Assembly: GCF_000208865.1 (NCBI RefSeq)
Contig: NC_018396.1
Span: 1,116,001-1,180,000 of the forward strand
DNA from: Neospora caninum Liverpool
Taxonomy: Eukaryota > Apicomplexa > Conoidasida > Eucoccidiorida > Sarcocystidae
Length of the DNA stretch: 64,000 nucleotides
Direction of reading: 5' to 3'
Below the pieces are notes generated by a model that saw nothing but the letters and a program-made list of their open reading frames with translations, was not told the origin of the DNA and did no database searches. Within the stretch, counting starts at the first letter, position 1; every line of letters begins with the position of its first letter. Positions 13,062 through 25,132 of this stretch are shown in pieces. A program made the position numbers and the translations under genes.

Positions 13062-16000
13062 TTAGTTGTTTATAAATAGACACGTAGGTAGATAGATAGA
13101 TATCCTTGTCTTTCTTTCCCTTTTGTGTCGCGGCAGGATGAGACAGTGTTCAGCAGTGCCTGTTTATCCGTGCTTTGTTTGCCACTCAGACTGCCTATCA
13201 GTGCCTCGCAGCGTTGATGAAGTCTTACCAACTCGACCAGGTCTACTCCCCTTCGCTGCATCGAGTCAAGGTAAGCCCAGTGGAGGTGCGTCTCCCGGCC
13301 GCACGTGGCGTTTTCATCTTTTTCCGAGGTTTCTCGACTTGTCGTTTTTTTCGCCCCGCTCTACATCTGTTTTGTTCGCATCTTACCAGAACTTTGCGCG
13401 TTTGCCGCTCTCGCGGCCGGGCTGTCGTCCAACGAAAATCTCTGGAGAGAGACCGCCGATCCGGGCTGCTGCGTCCCAGCGTTTGCTGGCTCCACCCGCG
13501 TGCCGCGCCGTTCCTACACGCCCTATGCAAGCGTCCTTTTTTCTTCGCAGGCGATTGTCTTTCAGTTTGACTGCCTCCTGAAAGCCTTCCTTCCCAAACT
13601 GCATGCACATTTCGTGAGTCCAACTCTTTCGAGGAACGCCAAACATCCCGCACGAACCAGACAGCGCGTGGGAAAGGTCTTGTGTGCAGACTTGTTGACT
13701 ACCACATATCCATATACACATACAAATATAGATACATATAAATCTATAATATAATATATATAAAATATAGAATATATAATATGTATATCAATTGATTCCT
13801 GGCTCTAGTCTTTTTGGCCACAGGTCCACCTGTACTTCGGTTTGTGAGTTGTCCTGTTTCTTATTAAGACGGACACCACAGAGATGTCTTGACAGGTCTC
13901 GCTTCTGTTGGCGGGCGGTGTACGTACACCTGCGCGGCGTACGCCTCGTTGCATGCGCGTGTGAGTCGCTTTCTGCCTCTGGCAATTCGTGGGCCGCTTT
14001 CGTCGATGTCGCGCTTTGCAGGAGAAGCAGCTCATTCGCTCCGACTACTACTGCGTCCAGTGGGTGATGACGCTGTACGCGTATGAACTGCCTCTCTCCG
14101 TCGTCATGACCATCTGGGATCTTTTCTTTTTGAAAGGATGGAAAATTCTCTTCAAGGTTGGCCTCGCGATCCTCGACAGCGTCCGAAGTACGTCGCCCTC
14201 TCTTCTAGCAGTGTGGCTCTGGTGCTCGTCGCTCTCTCTGCGTTGCACTCTACTTTCCCACCAGGTCCATTGTCTCGCACTTTTTTTTTCTGGCCGTCAC
14301 TCTTTTCCTTTCCCGTCTTCATCTCGCTCTTTTCCTTTGTTGTCTTCATCTCGCTCTTTTCCTTTCTCGTCGTTCTCTCGCTCTTTTCCGTTCCCGTCTT
14401 CATCTCATTCTTCGCGCTCTTCGCTCTGTATCTCTCGATATCTCGCTCCTCGTGTGTGGGGACTGAACAACTGCATGCAGTGTCCACCTCTTCGTTCGGG
14501 TCTCCTTTTTGTCGGCCTCAGATGTCTCACTGCCGATCGCGTACACTGATGCGCGTGTCTCGTGTCTCTGTCTCTGTTTCCATCCAGCGGTTTTGCTGTC
14601 TCTCTCGTACGAAGACACGTTGCAACACATTCGATGGGCATCTGCTGCTGCCACAGCGTCGGTCGCCCCTGCGGATGTTCTCGAGAAGAAGGCAGACGAA
14701 TTGCGAAGAAGAAACATGACAAAAACACCTCCCTCATCTGAGTCCAAAACGGCACAGGCATGCCAGACGCCATGCGAGAACTCGCCTTCCTCGTCTCCTT
14801 GCTCTTCCTCTTCTTCTTCCTCTTCCTCTTCTTCCTCTTCTTCCTCTTCCTCCTCTTCCTCCGCTTCGTCGTCTTCTTCGTCTTCTTCCTCTTTTGGCGG
14901 ACCTGAGCTTCAAGAGAAGCCCTCCGCGGGAATGTCTCGAGAGACTCCTTCATCTCCCCCGTCGAAGGCCCCCTCTGTGTGCAGTGGAGAGGACGGAAAG
15001 AGAGACAGCTCTCAAGAGGCCGAAGACACAGACTGCGCAAGAGACGAACAAGCTGGGATCGAGAGGCTGCTCGAACGCATGGCGCGTTTCCCTGTGAAAA
15101 ACAAAATGCTGACCGCTCTTGAAAGAGCCTACGACCGCTTCGGAGACAATGCGGAGTTTCACATTGTCAGAGGTACGCGCCGTGGTGATGCCAGCATCCC
15201 CTGGTCTCGGAACGTGTGTGCGCTTTCTGAGTTTACCCGCATGTGTGGACACTTTGCGTGGACGCGTCGCCTGACAGGCGCGGCCCTGGTTACACCCCAC
15301 CTAGAGAAAAAGCTATAAGCCCCCAGTTTCCTGCCTGTAACAGGATAGCCCTTTTCCTTTAACCGCTCGTGTAGTGCATCTAAAAAACAGAGGCATTGTA
15401 GGACTTAAAATACTCCGTGTATGGCTCCACGTAGAAGATATGCAGAGAACCGAAGTCTCGAGGATTGCTGGACCCCATCCCACTAGAGACTGGTCGAGAC
15501 AGGTGCGAGTTGAAGTAACGGACGTTTTAGAGGCGTTCGATTTCCAGCTGTCCGTACACCTCGTTTGTTCGGAGGTAGAACAAAACGGGCACGCGGGAAA
15601 GGCAGATGATAGAAGAGCCTCGACACACTGCACACACAGAGGCAACACGTGCACGACTCTGCTTTCTTGACTTCTTGGGAAACGCTACGCGGCTTTGACT
15701 TGTTGCCACACACACCGCAGAGATACGCCATTCTCTCTTCAGTTCCTCTGCTTTCCTCGTTTTCCCTCCTTTCTGCTCAGACAAGGCCTCAAAGAAACTT
15801 CGGTGGTGCGTGCGCGCGCGGCGGCAAACGCGCGTGCGTTGCCCTGACGCCCAAGGAGACACCAAGACCCCCGCTCAGTCGTGGGGGTTCGGCCAGTTCG
15901 AGTGGAGCCTGTTTGGCGGGGCAGGGAACTCTGTCTCGCATGCAAGCAACTCCGATTTTCCAGGCTTCTCCTTTTCGATGTTCTCAGACTATTTCGCTCC

Positions 16001-16067
16001 CGGCACCAGAGGAGCAAGCAGAGGCGCCGCGCAAGAAGCCGGAAACAAACAGACAGAAGGAGCCTGA
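9039..16067 (+). CDS. TBC-domain Rab GTPase-activating protein
   Basis: TBC proteins stimulate GTP hydrolysis by Rab GTPases and so end vesicle-traffic signals. Nine exons join in phase: 9039-10999, 11607-11742, 11956-12050, 12422-12539, 13190-13270, 13551-13613, 14022-14187, 14588-15172 and 15781-16067, giving 1,163 residues. An in-frame TAG at 9024 makes the ATG at 9039 the first start. Residues 1-650 are Ser/Pro/Arg-rich and probably disordered. The TBC domain spans about 675-895. It contains RRTFWRLALLG, the IMRDVGR arginine-finger motif (IxxDxxR, Arg718), VGYCQGMNF with the glutamine finger (YxQ, Gln753), TAYQCLAALMKSY, PKLHAHF and LPLSVVMTIWDLFFLKGWK. Both catalytic fingers are present, so activity is likely. 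A second disordered region with a long Ser run (about 14802-14890) follows, then a C-terminal tail. The Rab target cannot be read from sequence. Confidence 0.92.
9460..9565 (+). repeat. Ser-coding TCT/TCC/TCG run in TBC exon 1
   Basis: Imperfect triplet run coding almost only Ser and Ala. In the +2 frame the same bases read Phe-rich, which makes an artefactual hydrophobic ORF at 9353-9619. Confidence 0.8.
11137..11222. repeat. AT microsatellite in TBC intron 1
   Basis: Imperfect TA tracts followed by an uninterrupted (AT)21 at 11181-11222, inside the intron 11000-11606. Confidence 0.9.
13027..13057. repeat. AT microsatellite in TBC intron 4
   Basis: Uninterrupted TA run of about 15 copies inside the intron 12540-13189, followed by a short gata repeat at 13089-13103. 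Confidence 0.85.
14290..14410 (+). repeat. pyrimidine tandem repeat in TBC intron 7
   Basis: About five imperfect copies of a 24-27-base unit resembling cttcatctcgctcttttcct, nearly pure C/T, inside the intron 14188-14587 and not adjacent to the 3' splice site. Confidence 0.8.
14802..14893 (+). repeat. poly-Ser coding run in TBC exon 8
   Basis: About 30 consecutive codons of TCT/TCC/TCG with one Ala interruption. Coding-frame simple repeat within the disordered C-terminal part of the TBC protein. Confidence 0.88.
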
Positions 16068-19000
16068 GACGAAGGAAGACAAGAAAGAGCGGAAGCGGAA
16101 GGAGAGAAAAAATGGAAGACCGGGGAGAAAGAGAGAAGGAAGGGGAGGTAGGAAAGAAAGGAAGAGACAGACAGGAACAGAAGAGGAAGCGAGCCGGAAA
16201 GGAAGGAAGCGAGAGCAGGAAAGCGTTTAGAGGAACGGGGGAGGAAGAAGGTTTTGTTGGAAGGAGAGGCGAATTTGAGAAATGGGCGTTTTCACAGCGA
16301 GCAAGAGGCTAGGCTTTCAAGGTTGCTGGATGTGTTCTGGAGAGGCGGCGAAAGGAGCGGAGGTGAAGAGAAAAATCTTGTAGGAGCAGGGACACTCGGT
16401 AGACGACGCGCGGATCTCTTTGCCTCGGCGGAGAGAGAAACGCAGCACACCATTGAAAATCTCACAAAGAAACGAAGTGCGTTCGCGGGGTATCAGGCAC
16501 GAACCAGCGACACATGCATGCGATCTACTCGACACATCCCTTCACACAGGTGGAAACACCAATAGTTAGAGTACACACATGTATTTTCACATATATATAT
16601 ATATATATATTTAAATATATTTATTTTTGAATATATATTTATATATATCTGGGCAGATGCATGCATGAATCTCTCGAGAGAGGTGGCGTCGAAGGAGGCG
16701 AATCGCCTAGAGAGCGGTTCGTGGGGTTTTGCGAGACATTTTCATTTGACGTTTTCGGCAAAGACGCCAACCCGTGCAGGACATGGGGCGGTTTCCCTTT
16801 GGTGCGGCGGCGCTTCAGAGACTCTTTTCTGCATTAGGAGAGCCGAAACAGGGGCTTGGCAAGCATTCCTAGATTGACAGAAACAACATCACGATCTTGG
16901 AGCGCTTGGAACAGGATACCAAACCTAGTACTGAGTTCAATGTACAGGGTTGCCTTGTGGGTTTGTTTCAATGTCCAAGGCGGTGTCAGCAAAAACGCGA
17001 ATACGCGAGCGAATGCTTTGGTCTTGTGTTGCTGCGAGTTGGGTGTTTCCTGGAGTCTCGCCTCTTTGGCACCTTCTCTTTCTGCCGAACTGAAATGTAT
17101 CTCTTTCTGCTGACACGCTGCCCCGTTTCTCCTCGTTTTCTTCTCTCTGGTCTTAAATGTTTCGTCTTTTTTGCGGCCCACAGACATACGCTTATCTCTC
17201 ACAGCTTGTCTCGCATTCTCGCTGCCGCTTCCGTCCTTTGTCGACACGCGCTAGCTCTCTTCCCACTGTCCCTTTTGGGTTTGGTCGCCTTTTTCGTTTC
17301 TTCTTTGCTCGCCGGTCTTCGCTTCACACGAAAGAGAGCAGGTAGCCTCCGGTTTTGGGTGGGGACGAAAGCACCCCGAAACGAAAGACGAGAAAGAGTC
17401 GCAGAGAAACAGCCGCCTTCACCCTCTGTGTTTTTCGTGTGGCATCGTTCTGTACTTCTCTTTCTGGCTTTTGGTGTTCTCGCGTCTTTTCCGTGGCACG
17501 GTCGAGGGCCTGGTCAGTGGATGCGCCTGTCTTCAGTTTCCACGAGAAAAACACCAAAACACGGCTATCTTTCCTTCTTTTTGATATATCGCATTTCCCA
17601 CACGAGGTACAGAACGCGGAGTGGACACAAAACTGTTTTCTCGCCACACGGATTCGACCTGCTGAATCACGCGAATCCCCGAATACGCAAGAGCAAGATT
17701 CAGAGAGGTATCTGAAAGAAGACTTCGCTCTCCTTTCTCTCACCCTCTGGGCCTTTCCCCTGTCTTGTCCTCCGATTGGAACCCACACTCTTGGCAGATT
17801 GGCTCTCGATTCTCTAGCGTCTCTTGGCTGGCCATTTTAGAGCTGTCCGTGAATGGGTGTCTCCTTCCTCGCCTGTCTGTATCCTTTTCTGTTTGCGTCA
17901 GCCTTTCTCTACATTTCTCTAGCGCATCACCACGTCTCCTTTCTCCTTTTCCTGTGCGCCTCGTTTGGACCTGTCCCCTGTCTCTCTACCAAGCGGGGGA
18001 ACTGTCTCCTTCACTGTCTCCTCTCTCATAGCCGGCTACCTTCTCGCCTGCTTGCCTGTCTCCCTTCTCATCTCAACCTGAAGGCATGCGCTGCCCTTCC
18101 GCCCCTCGCACTCGGTTTTTCCTTCTCTCTTTGGCTCAAATCTTGTCTTCTTCAAGGGAGGAGCGGTGACTCAAAAACTGGTTTCTATGGGAAAAAACTT
18201 ATGCGAAATACATGACAGTTCGCGATTGCGAAAAGACACAGAGCGGATCGCAGTTTCGTGCCCGAATCGAAGCTTTGTGCCTCGCTCGTTGATTTTTTCG
18301 ACAAACCTTGTTCCTTCTAACAGCGGCTCTTGATTTTTTACGGTGATCACTGACCTCTCTTCTTTCTTTGCGCAAAATCGAGGAACAGCGGGGCTGCATG
18401 CGCGGTCGACGAACAAAACAACATCTCCATTTCTCACAAAACACTGTTTCCTCTTCTTTACTGTTCCTAATTTATTGCCGTTTCTGTCAAAAACACCTTT
18501 TTTATTCTCGTCTCTTTCCGACGTTTCGGGCCCTCGTCCGATACCGTGCATGAACATTCCTTCCGTGCGCATGCACAGAGTCATGAAAAAGGTTTTTTTA
18601 TTGCCTCGCGCTTGTTTCTCGTCCGATTTTAGGATTTCGTCCCCTCAGACTTTAATTTGCGACGCTCTCCCTTTTCGTAACCGAGACTCTGCCTCGGGCA
18701 AAGGCTCGTCGTGGAAGTTCTCCCCGACTCAAACTGGGAAAAGATCTTCTCACGGCGCCGACAAGGGTAAACGCGCTTGGCTATTCTGCATTTTCCCGTT
18801 TCCTCCCGCCCTTTTTTTTCTTCCTTTGGTCTTCACCTCTCTCGCACATTTTGACTCGCATTTCCTCTCCAGCGGCCCTTCCCCCATTATTCTCTCCCGG
18901 TCCGTGCGAAAGAGTCTCCGCGCTCTTCTGGGCGTTCGTCGACAGACACAATCGCCTGTAAAATCCGCGTCGTTCTGCTTCGCCACACTCTCCGTTTGCT

Positions 19001-19870
19001 TGCTTTCCTTTCTCTGTTCCTTCCTGTTCTAACTCCTCTCCGACCGATTTGCGGCTCTCGCTTGCTTCCTTCGCGGTGAAGCCACGCTCACCGAGCTGCT
19101 GGTGCGGCCTTTTTTGGTTCGTTCTTAAAAGTACGCAAAGCGGTCGGCAGCGCCAATCCTTTGGAAGGAGAAGACGAGACGAAGCAGAGAAGAGGAGGAT
19201 AGGCGGCGAAGCGGGGCGAAGCGCAGAAGAAGAAGGAACGAGACAGGGAAAGAAGACGGGAAGATGGAAAGCACGAAGAAGGGGCGTCGAGAACGAGGGA
19301 GACGGGTCCGGTCTCCGTCTGAGTTTGCAGCTTCAGAAAAAGGGAAAAAGCAAAGAAGAAGGAGGAACAAAGGCGACATGCAACGGAACTTACAGTGGCT
19401 GTGGCGTCTCGGCGCCGACTATCGGGGGTACGCACTGTTTTTGAAACCTTGCGAGACTCGCACGTGAGTCAGTCTGATGGTCCTCGTCTCGGCTGCTTCC
19501 TGTGCAGTTTCGCCCCTGGTTCGTTGTCATCGTCTCACTGATTCTCCTCGGTGTTCTTCTTCTCCTTCCTTTTTTTGCGAGGCTGTCTATTCTTACCCTA
19601 AAACCGCGAGACACGCATTTTCAAGAATCTGGCGGGCAAGCCTCGTCACATGCTGGCTGCATGGACACATTTGCCGCTTCGTCCACAGCTCCGCATGTTT
19701 CGACCGCGACTCGTCGACATCACTGATTCTTCCAGCGCGTGAAAGGGATCCTGTCGTGGTGCCTCGCCCTCGCGCGCTCTTCTTTCCTTTTTCCTCTCGC
19801 TCCTCTCGCTCCTCTTTCCCCATCTTCTTCTCTCTGGCCTTTTCGTGTCTTTTTGATGCGCCTTCCGCAG
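16068..19870. other. spacer and unresolved 5' end of the JmjC gene
   Basis: A polypurine tract covers about 16060-16250 just after the TBC stop codon, probably its 3' UTR. An (AT)n tract lies at 16591-16612. From about 17050 to 19050 the plus strand is strongly CT-rich, as expected for a long 5' UTR or first introns of the downstream plus-strand gene. A possible first coding exon begins with the ATG at 19378 and ends before a gtacgc donor near 19427, which would match the phase of the exon at 19871; this is speculative. No other gene is supported. Confidence 0.5.
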
Positions 19871-22800
19871 CTTCTGCCCTCTTCGGGAAATCTCGCGGCC
19901 TTCCTCGTCGAGACTGACGAGCGTAGACCCGAGCGGCGACGGACGTTTCTCTTCTGCTGCTTACCTCCGGCCGATTCGCCGAGTCTCGCTTGTCGGCGAT
20001 TGCTGCGCGAGAAGTCGCGAGGCCGCGCCGTCGGAAGGAAGAGAGAACTGGGACGGAGAGGCTGAGGCGGCTCTGCGTTGCTGCGGTCACAAGAACCTGA
20101 ACGGAAAGCAGGAGGAACAGGCAGTGCAGGGGCCGCATCCTCACGAGGCGAGCCGAGGAGAACCGTTCTGCTCGAGATGCTTTTATGAAACTTTCGTGAT
20201 GACCCGAACTCCCGCCCTCATTGTGTCTTGGGCGTCCGAAGACAAGCTCCGTCCACCGCTCCGAAGCAAAGCGATAACTGGACAGGCAACCAAAACTCGA
20301 AAACGAGAGAGGACATCTTCGCCCTCTTCTCTCTCTTCGGCCGCTTCGCCTTCGTCGCTTGCTTCTTGCCTCTCAGGGTCGGTCGTGGACGTCGCTCTTT
20401 TGCAGCGAGAGTGGCTGCATGTTGCAGCCTTGAAGCGGCGAGCGGGCACCCTGGAGGTGGACGTGGAAGAGCGAGAGCGACGCACAAGTGTCTCTTCGAG
20501 GAACGGCGAAAGGGGCGCAGCAGGCGCCTTCGGCGAGGCCAACCGTGAGGCGAACTTCGGGCAGGGCGCGTTTCGGCGTTGCCGTTTTGCGGAGTTCCTG
20601 GACCGCCTCGAAAACGGCGACGAAACGCTCTATCTCACCACTCAGCGAGTTCCTCATTCGCGCGACGGTGAGGCGAAGATGACGCACAAGAGGAAGAATC
20701 AACGGGCAAAGAGGCAAGAGATGAAAGAGGAGGGAGCGGTAGAGACGGAAGCAGTCTGCATCTTTGTCACCTCTCGCTACTCACTGCGCGTGCCGCACTT
20801 GCTGCGGCTAGCCAGAACAAGAGGAGAGGGCAACACGAGAGAACAAGAAGGGAGAACAAGACGAAAGCACAAGAAGGGAGAAAACAAGACGAGAGCACAA
20901 GAAGGGAGAAAACAAGACAAGAGAACAAGAGTTGCAAAAACGGGAGCGGGGACTGAAGAGCAGCAGGTGCTAGGAAGACGGTGAATGGGCAGAGGAGACA
21001 ACTGGCGGTTGCACGGTTTCCGTCGCTTGTGTTTTCTAGGTCCTCGACGCCTCTGTGGGGCACCTCTGATGAGCCCGCTGGCCGTCGATTTTCCTGCAGT
21101 TCCTTCTCTGTTTGGGTGAGGATGTAGTTGCTCTCTTGTATTGTTCGTTTCTCTTTTTCGCTTCTCACTAGTCTCTCAGCGTCTGCGAGGTTCCTTTTCC
21201 TGTTGCCTTTTCTGGTCTTTCCCACCTGGTCTCTCGCTTCTGCGCCTGGTCATTTTCTGCTTCACCGTTCTCGCACGCTGCTCTCCTCGTCCCTCTCTGT
21301 CTTGCCTTTTCATCTCGCTCTGCTGCCTCTCTCCGTTTCGGCCGTCTTCACCTGTTTTCACCTCTTCCTGCATCGCTCTCTTCTGTTCTTTGCGCTGCTT
21401 CTGCTCAATCGCCACAGGCGTCTCGCCACCGTATCCTGCAGCCACGCGTCTCCGTTCGTCATCCGGTAGTCTCCATTCCCTCTCTCCCGTGTGCTCCCTC
21501 TTTATATATATATATATATATATATATTTCTGTCCATGTCGGATGCCATTCGCCCTTCTTACAGTTGCGTTATCTTTGCGTTTGCTTCTTTCTTCTCCTT
21601 TCTCTCGTTTTCCACCTCAGCAATCTACAGCCGTACCAGTACAACCTTTGGTGCGGCCATGCAGAGTCGGGAAGCACAACGGGACTCCATCACGACTTCC
21701 ATGACAATTTGTATGTTCTCCTCCGAGGTAAAGCTTGCAGGTTTGAGCATAATGTAGAAAGTTAGAAGGAGAACCAACTCCGTCATCATCCGTTGATGCA
21801 TGCATAGAGACATGCATTTCATTTTTAAGTCGCATTCCAGTCACACTGGTAAGGCCTTCTGTTGCATGTATTTCCTTCGCCTATTCATTCTCAGATGCAA
21901 GCAGAAAACACAAGCATGTACCCCAATATACAACCTCATCATGGTGTGCCTTCTGTAGTATGTATATGCGAACGTCCATCTGTCTACCGATCTTTCTCTC
22001 TCTATATCGGTCTCTCTCTGTGTCTATCTGCCTCTGTATACGCCTCTGGATGCGATGCTTCACATGTGTATTCGACAGGTACAGGACTCTTCAAAAAATA
22101 TGCGTGTCTCTTGCTACACATGTTTGTGAGCACTTTCAAATGCACACATGATTTCATCTTTTCCTCACATTTTCCATTCCTTTCTCGCCTTCAGGCCGCA
22201 AGATTTTCCGGCTGTTCAGTCCGCGGTGCGCGGGCCTTCTTCCCACGAAAGGCCAGGTGACGCGAGTCTATCCAAATGGGTTGATTTGTTATTCGTCTTA
22301 TATTCGAGAGGATGGCGGGCACGAGCATGCAGTGAGAAGGTGGAAGCAGGAGAAGGCCGAAGAGCGCCTCTCCCTGCTCCAGGAACGGCTAGAGGCATGC
22401 ACCCGGAGGAGGAGCGAGGCCGCGAAGGAGACAGGAGACAGGGTAGAAAAGGCGGAAGGAGCGAAGCTCGCTGAAGACGACCGCGCAGAATCCGCAGCAG
22501 ACTTAGAGCTGCAAATCGCAGAGGCTGAACGCGAGTAGGCAGGAAGCGATGCGTGACAAAAGATGCGGGTTCTTGTTTGTCGGGCGCAGTTATCACCGGA
22601 GGAAATCACCCGTGTCTGGTATGCACACAGATGCATATTTCACATCTATCGATATCTAGCTCTCTGTATATATCTGTACATGCGCGTTTATGCAGATAAA
22701 TCGGTATTCAGAGACGTCGATACTCACGTTCGTGTGCACGTACAATGGTTGTACTTGAACGCGTGTCCGTACCTCGATTTGCTTTCTAGAACAAGAATGC

Positions 22801-25061
22801 ATACGCATGAAGAGAGACTCGATTACAGGTGTCATGCGAAAGATTTTGACGGTAGATCGTTGCGCCATCTACTTCCTCTTGCAGACCGCGTTAGCTATTC
22901 GTGGGCTCCCCGTTGCATCTGAGTCGCGCTTCACAAACTACGGGAGACACACTCATACGGAGGCATCTTTGCGCATACATGTATAGGCGTGAACGTGCAG
23001 ATACATATATATATATATATACATATATATATACATATATATATATATACATATATATATACATATATATATATATATACATATATATATTCATTTATTT
23101 AGTTCTATCTTCACTAGGCCTGCACGAGGCTGTGGCATGCGCTAGTCCTGAAGGACGGACGTGGCGATTTGAGGTTTTTTGGTTCGCTTCCTGCCTCTCG
23201 CTTTAGGCTCGACGACCTTCTTGACCAAGCACTGGAAGACATGGTCGAAAGTGAAGACGAGTCGACTGCGTCCGAGAGTGAAGATGTGTCGGAAGAGACA
23301 ACGCCTAACGCCTTACGTATGGTAAGGCCAGTTCGTCTTCGGAGATGGGCGTGTGTGAGAGGACCACTTTTTCACCGCGTTTTCTGCAACTCTTTGTGAC
23401 GAGGCTTCATGCACGTGTGGATAGAGCTGCGTGTCTCTCTTTCTCTCTTTTTTAGGCATGATCCGTAACAATCTTTTCGACGTGCACGAAATTTTTCTCG
23501 TGTATCCATGTCCCCATGCCACATGCAAAGGGTAGCAACGTCCCCGCTCTCGGGTGTGTCGCCGCTCCACGCGTTCTAGTGGATGCGAGTCGAGATCCAT
23601 TTGCATGAAGATCTAGACTCGCCTGCTATTCATGCATGCCAACACACATATCACATTTAGTTGCCACGTGTCTAAAATACGAAAGCGTTTCCTGCTCCTG
23701 CGGCACATCCAGCAAAATTTTCGTTTCCGCCTTTTCCCCGTTTCGTGAGCCCATTCAGGGCCGGCTGGTTGGCGAGGGCGAAACGCCGGAACACTTCTGC
23801 TTGGAAAACACGCGCGAGAGAACGCCCTCAGACAGACGCAGAGAGGGCTACGGCGACACAGCGGAACCCATCACGCCCGACAACGTCCTTTCAAAGTTCT
23901 GGGAAGTCGAAATTCTTCCGGGGGAAATGTGTAAGTCCTTTACCAGTGTCGTGCACCCGCCGGGCAGGAAGCGTGAGGGAGGACGCATGCGGTTCTCTGG
24001 CAGGGAGCGAGAGCGCGCCGCCAGTCTTCTGTTTGTCGCGTTTCGCGTCGGATGTCTCGCGAACGAATACGTGGGCTTACCCCTTGTCCAGAAGCCTTCT
24101 CGACACAGGCGTCCCAGACACCTACCCAGAGCGTAACGTTCTCCCTTCTAAAGTCTGATGGTCGCTTCCTGTGCACCCTCTGTTATCTTTTGCGGTCTCG
24201 CCTTTTCCCCGCCTTGTCATCTCTCTCTTTGGTTCCATTTCTGCTATTCCCATCATGTCGCGTTCTGTTTTCTTCTCCGCAGTGTATCTGCCTGCCGGCT
24301 GGTTTCACGAGGTTCATTCTTTCTCGAGCCGCACCGACCAGAGTAGCGGCGTGACGCAGGGTCAAGCGCCTTTCCACATGGCGCTGAATTTTTGGTTTCA
24401 CCCCCCCGTTTTTGGAGCCTCCTACGAGCTGCCCTACGGAGACACTTTCTGGAAAGACCGCACGCGCCCGCTCTTAGAGGCTCACAGCTCGCTGGTGAGG
24501 AGACAACGACGAAAATGGAAAAAGATATGGCCTCGGCGATGAACACGGAACTTAGGCGGGGCGTCTGTTTGATCTCTTTAGGTTGCAGGTTCTCGCTGGC
24601 ATTTGCCCCGGCCTGTGAGTTACGCTTCCTGCTTTTCTCTGCTTCGTGCTCAGATTGCAAAGTTCGACGGCTCAGCCTCTGGGCCACAGACAGCCGACGC
24701 GAAAGGCGTCACCGCACCAGCGACAGTGCCCAGGTCCCTTAGATCAGGACAGGCGGAAGGCGGAGAAAATGCAGCACAGAAAAGCGACGGAGAGAGGCAA
24801 AAGGAAGACGCAGACGAAGAGAGCAGCGGATGCTTCTACTCGAGCGGAAGCGGCAGCTGTCGAAAGGAGACACCCGGCAGCAGAAAACGACTGCACGGCT
24901 CCCGCGCAGCGCAAACAGATTCTTTTCAAAGCACACTGCGGATTGGACAGAAACGCCTTGTTGATGCCTGGCAAGCGCACTGTGCTCTCAAATACGCGGG
25001 GAGAAGGTGCCTCATGTATCGAGTCCGGCCCGAGTTTTGCTACTTCTTCGATCCTGCATGA
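19871..25061 (+). CDS. JmjC/cupin_8 2-oxoglutarate oxygenase, JMJD7-like (5' end uncertain)
   Basis: Predicted Fe(II)/2-oxoglutarate-dependent oxygenase. Nine exons join in phase: 19871-20667, 21040-21115, 21621-21727, 22195-22534, 23207-23321, 23759-23930, 24283-24494 and 24654-25061, plus at least one missing 5' exon that must supply two bases before 19871. Motifs in order: RTPALIVSW (cupin_8 entry strand), DETLYLTTQ, PPL-like APLMSPLAVDFPAVPSLFG, YQYNLWCGHA, GLHHDFHDNLYVLLRG with the HxD iron ligands (His codon 21688, Asp codon 21694), RKIFRLFSP, then GEMLYLPAGWFHEV with the distal iron His (codon 24306), and MALNFWFHPP. JMJD7 reads SLHKDHYENLY and LYLPALWFHHV at the same places. All three iron ligands are present. 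A roughly 150-residue charged, coiled-coil-like and acidic insert separates the HxD strand from the distal His. Human JMJD7 hydroxylates DRG GTPases; that substrate is only a family-based guess here. The border at 23759 is the least certain. Confidence 0.82.
20815..20945 (+). repeat. purine-rich tandem repeat in JmjC intron
   Basis: Four or so imperfect copies of a 25-30-base unit built from acaagaagggagaaaacaag, inside the intron 20668-21039. The frame is open across it, so a gene finder could wrongly extend the upstream exon to 20984. Confidence 0.78.
21503..21528. repeat. AT microsatellite in JmjC intron
   Basis: Uninterrupted TA run of about 13 copies, within the intron 21116-21620. Confidence 0.85.
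23001..23092. repeat. compound AT/AC microsatellite in JmjC intron
   Basis: Tracts of (AT)4-8 separated by single ac dinucleotides, about 90 bases, in the intron 22535-23206. The tract is self-complementary and could fold. Confidence 0.88.
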
Positions 25062-25096
25062 CCACCCTTCAATCTCTCTTGATTCAATCAATGTGC

Positions 25097-25132
<36 letters not shown>

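Noticed and set aside
20124..20984. Reading the JmjC exon as starting at 20124 and ending at 20984
   Set aside because: 20124 is a GTG, the frame is open upstream to an acceptor at 19870, and the donor at 20668 gives the phase needed for the next conserved exon.
23636..23758. Upstream extension of the JmjC exon (frame reading SSKIFVSAFSPFREPIQ)
   Set aside because: No acceptor in this stretch fits the phase of the preceding exon; the cag at 23756-23758 does. This border remains the weakest of the gene.
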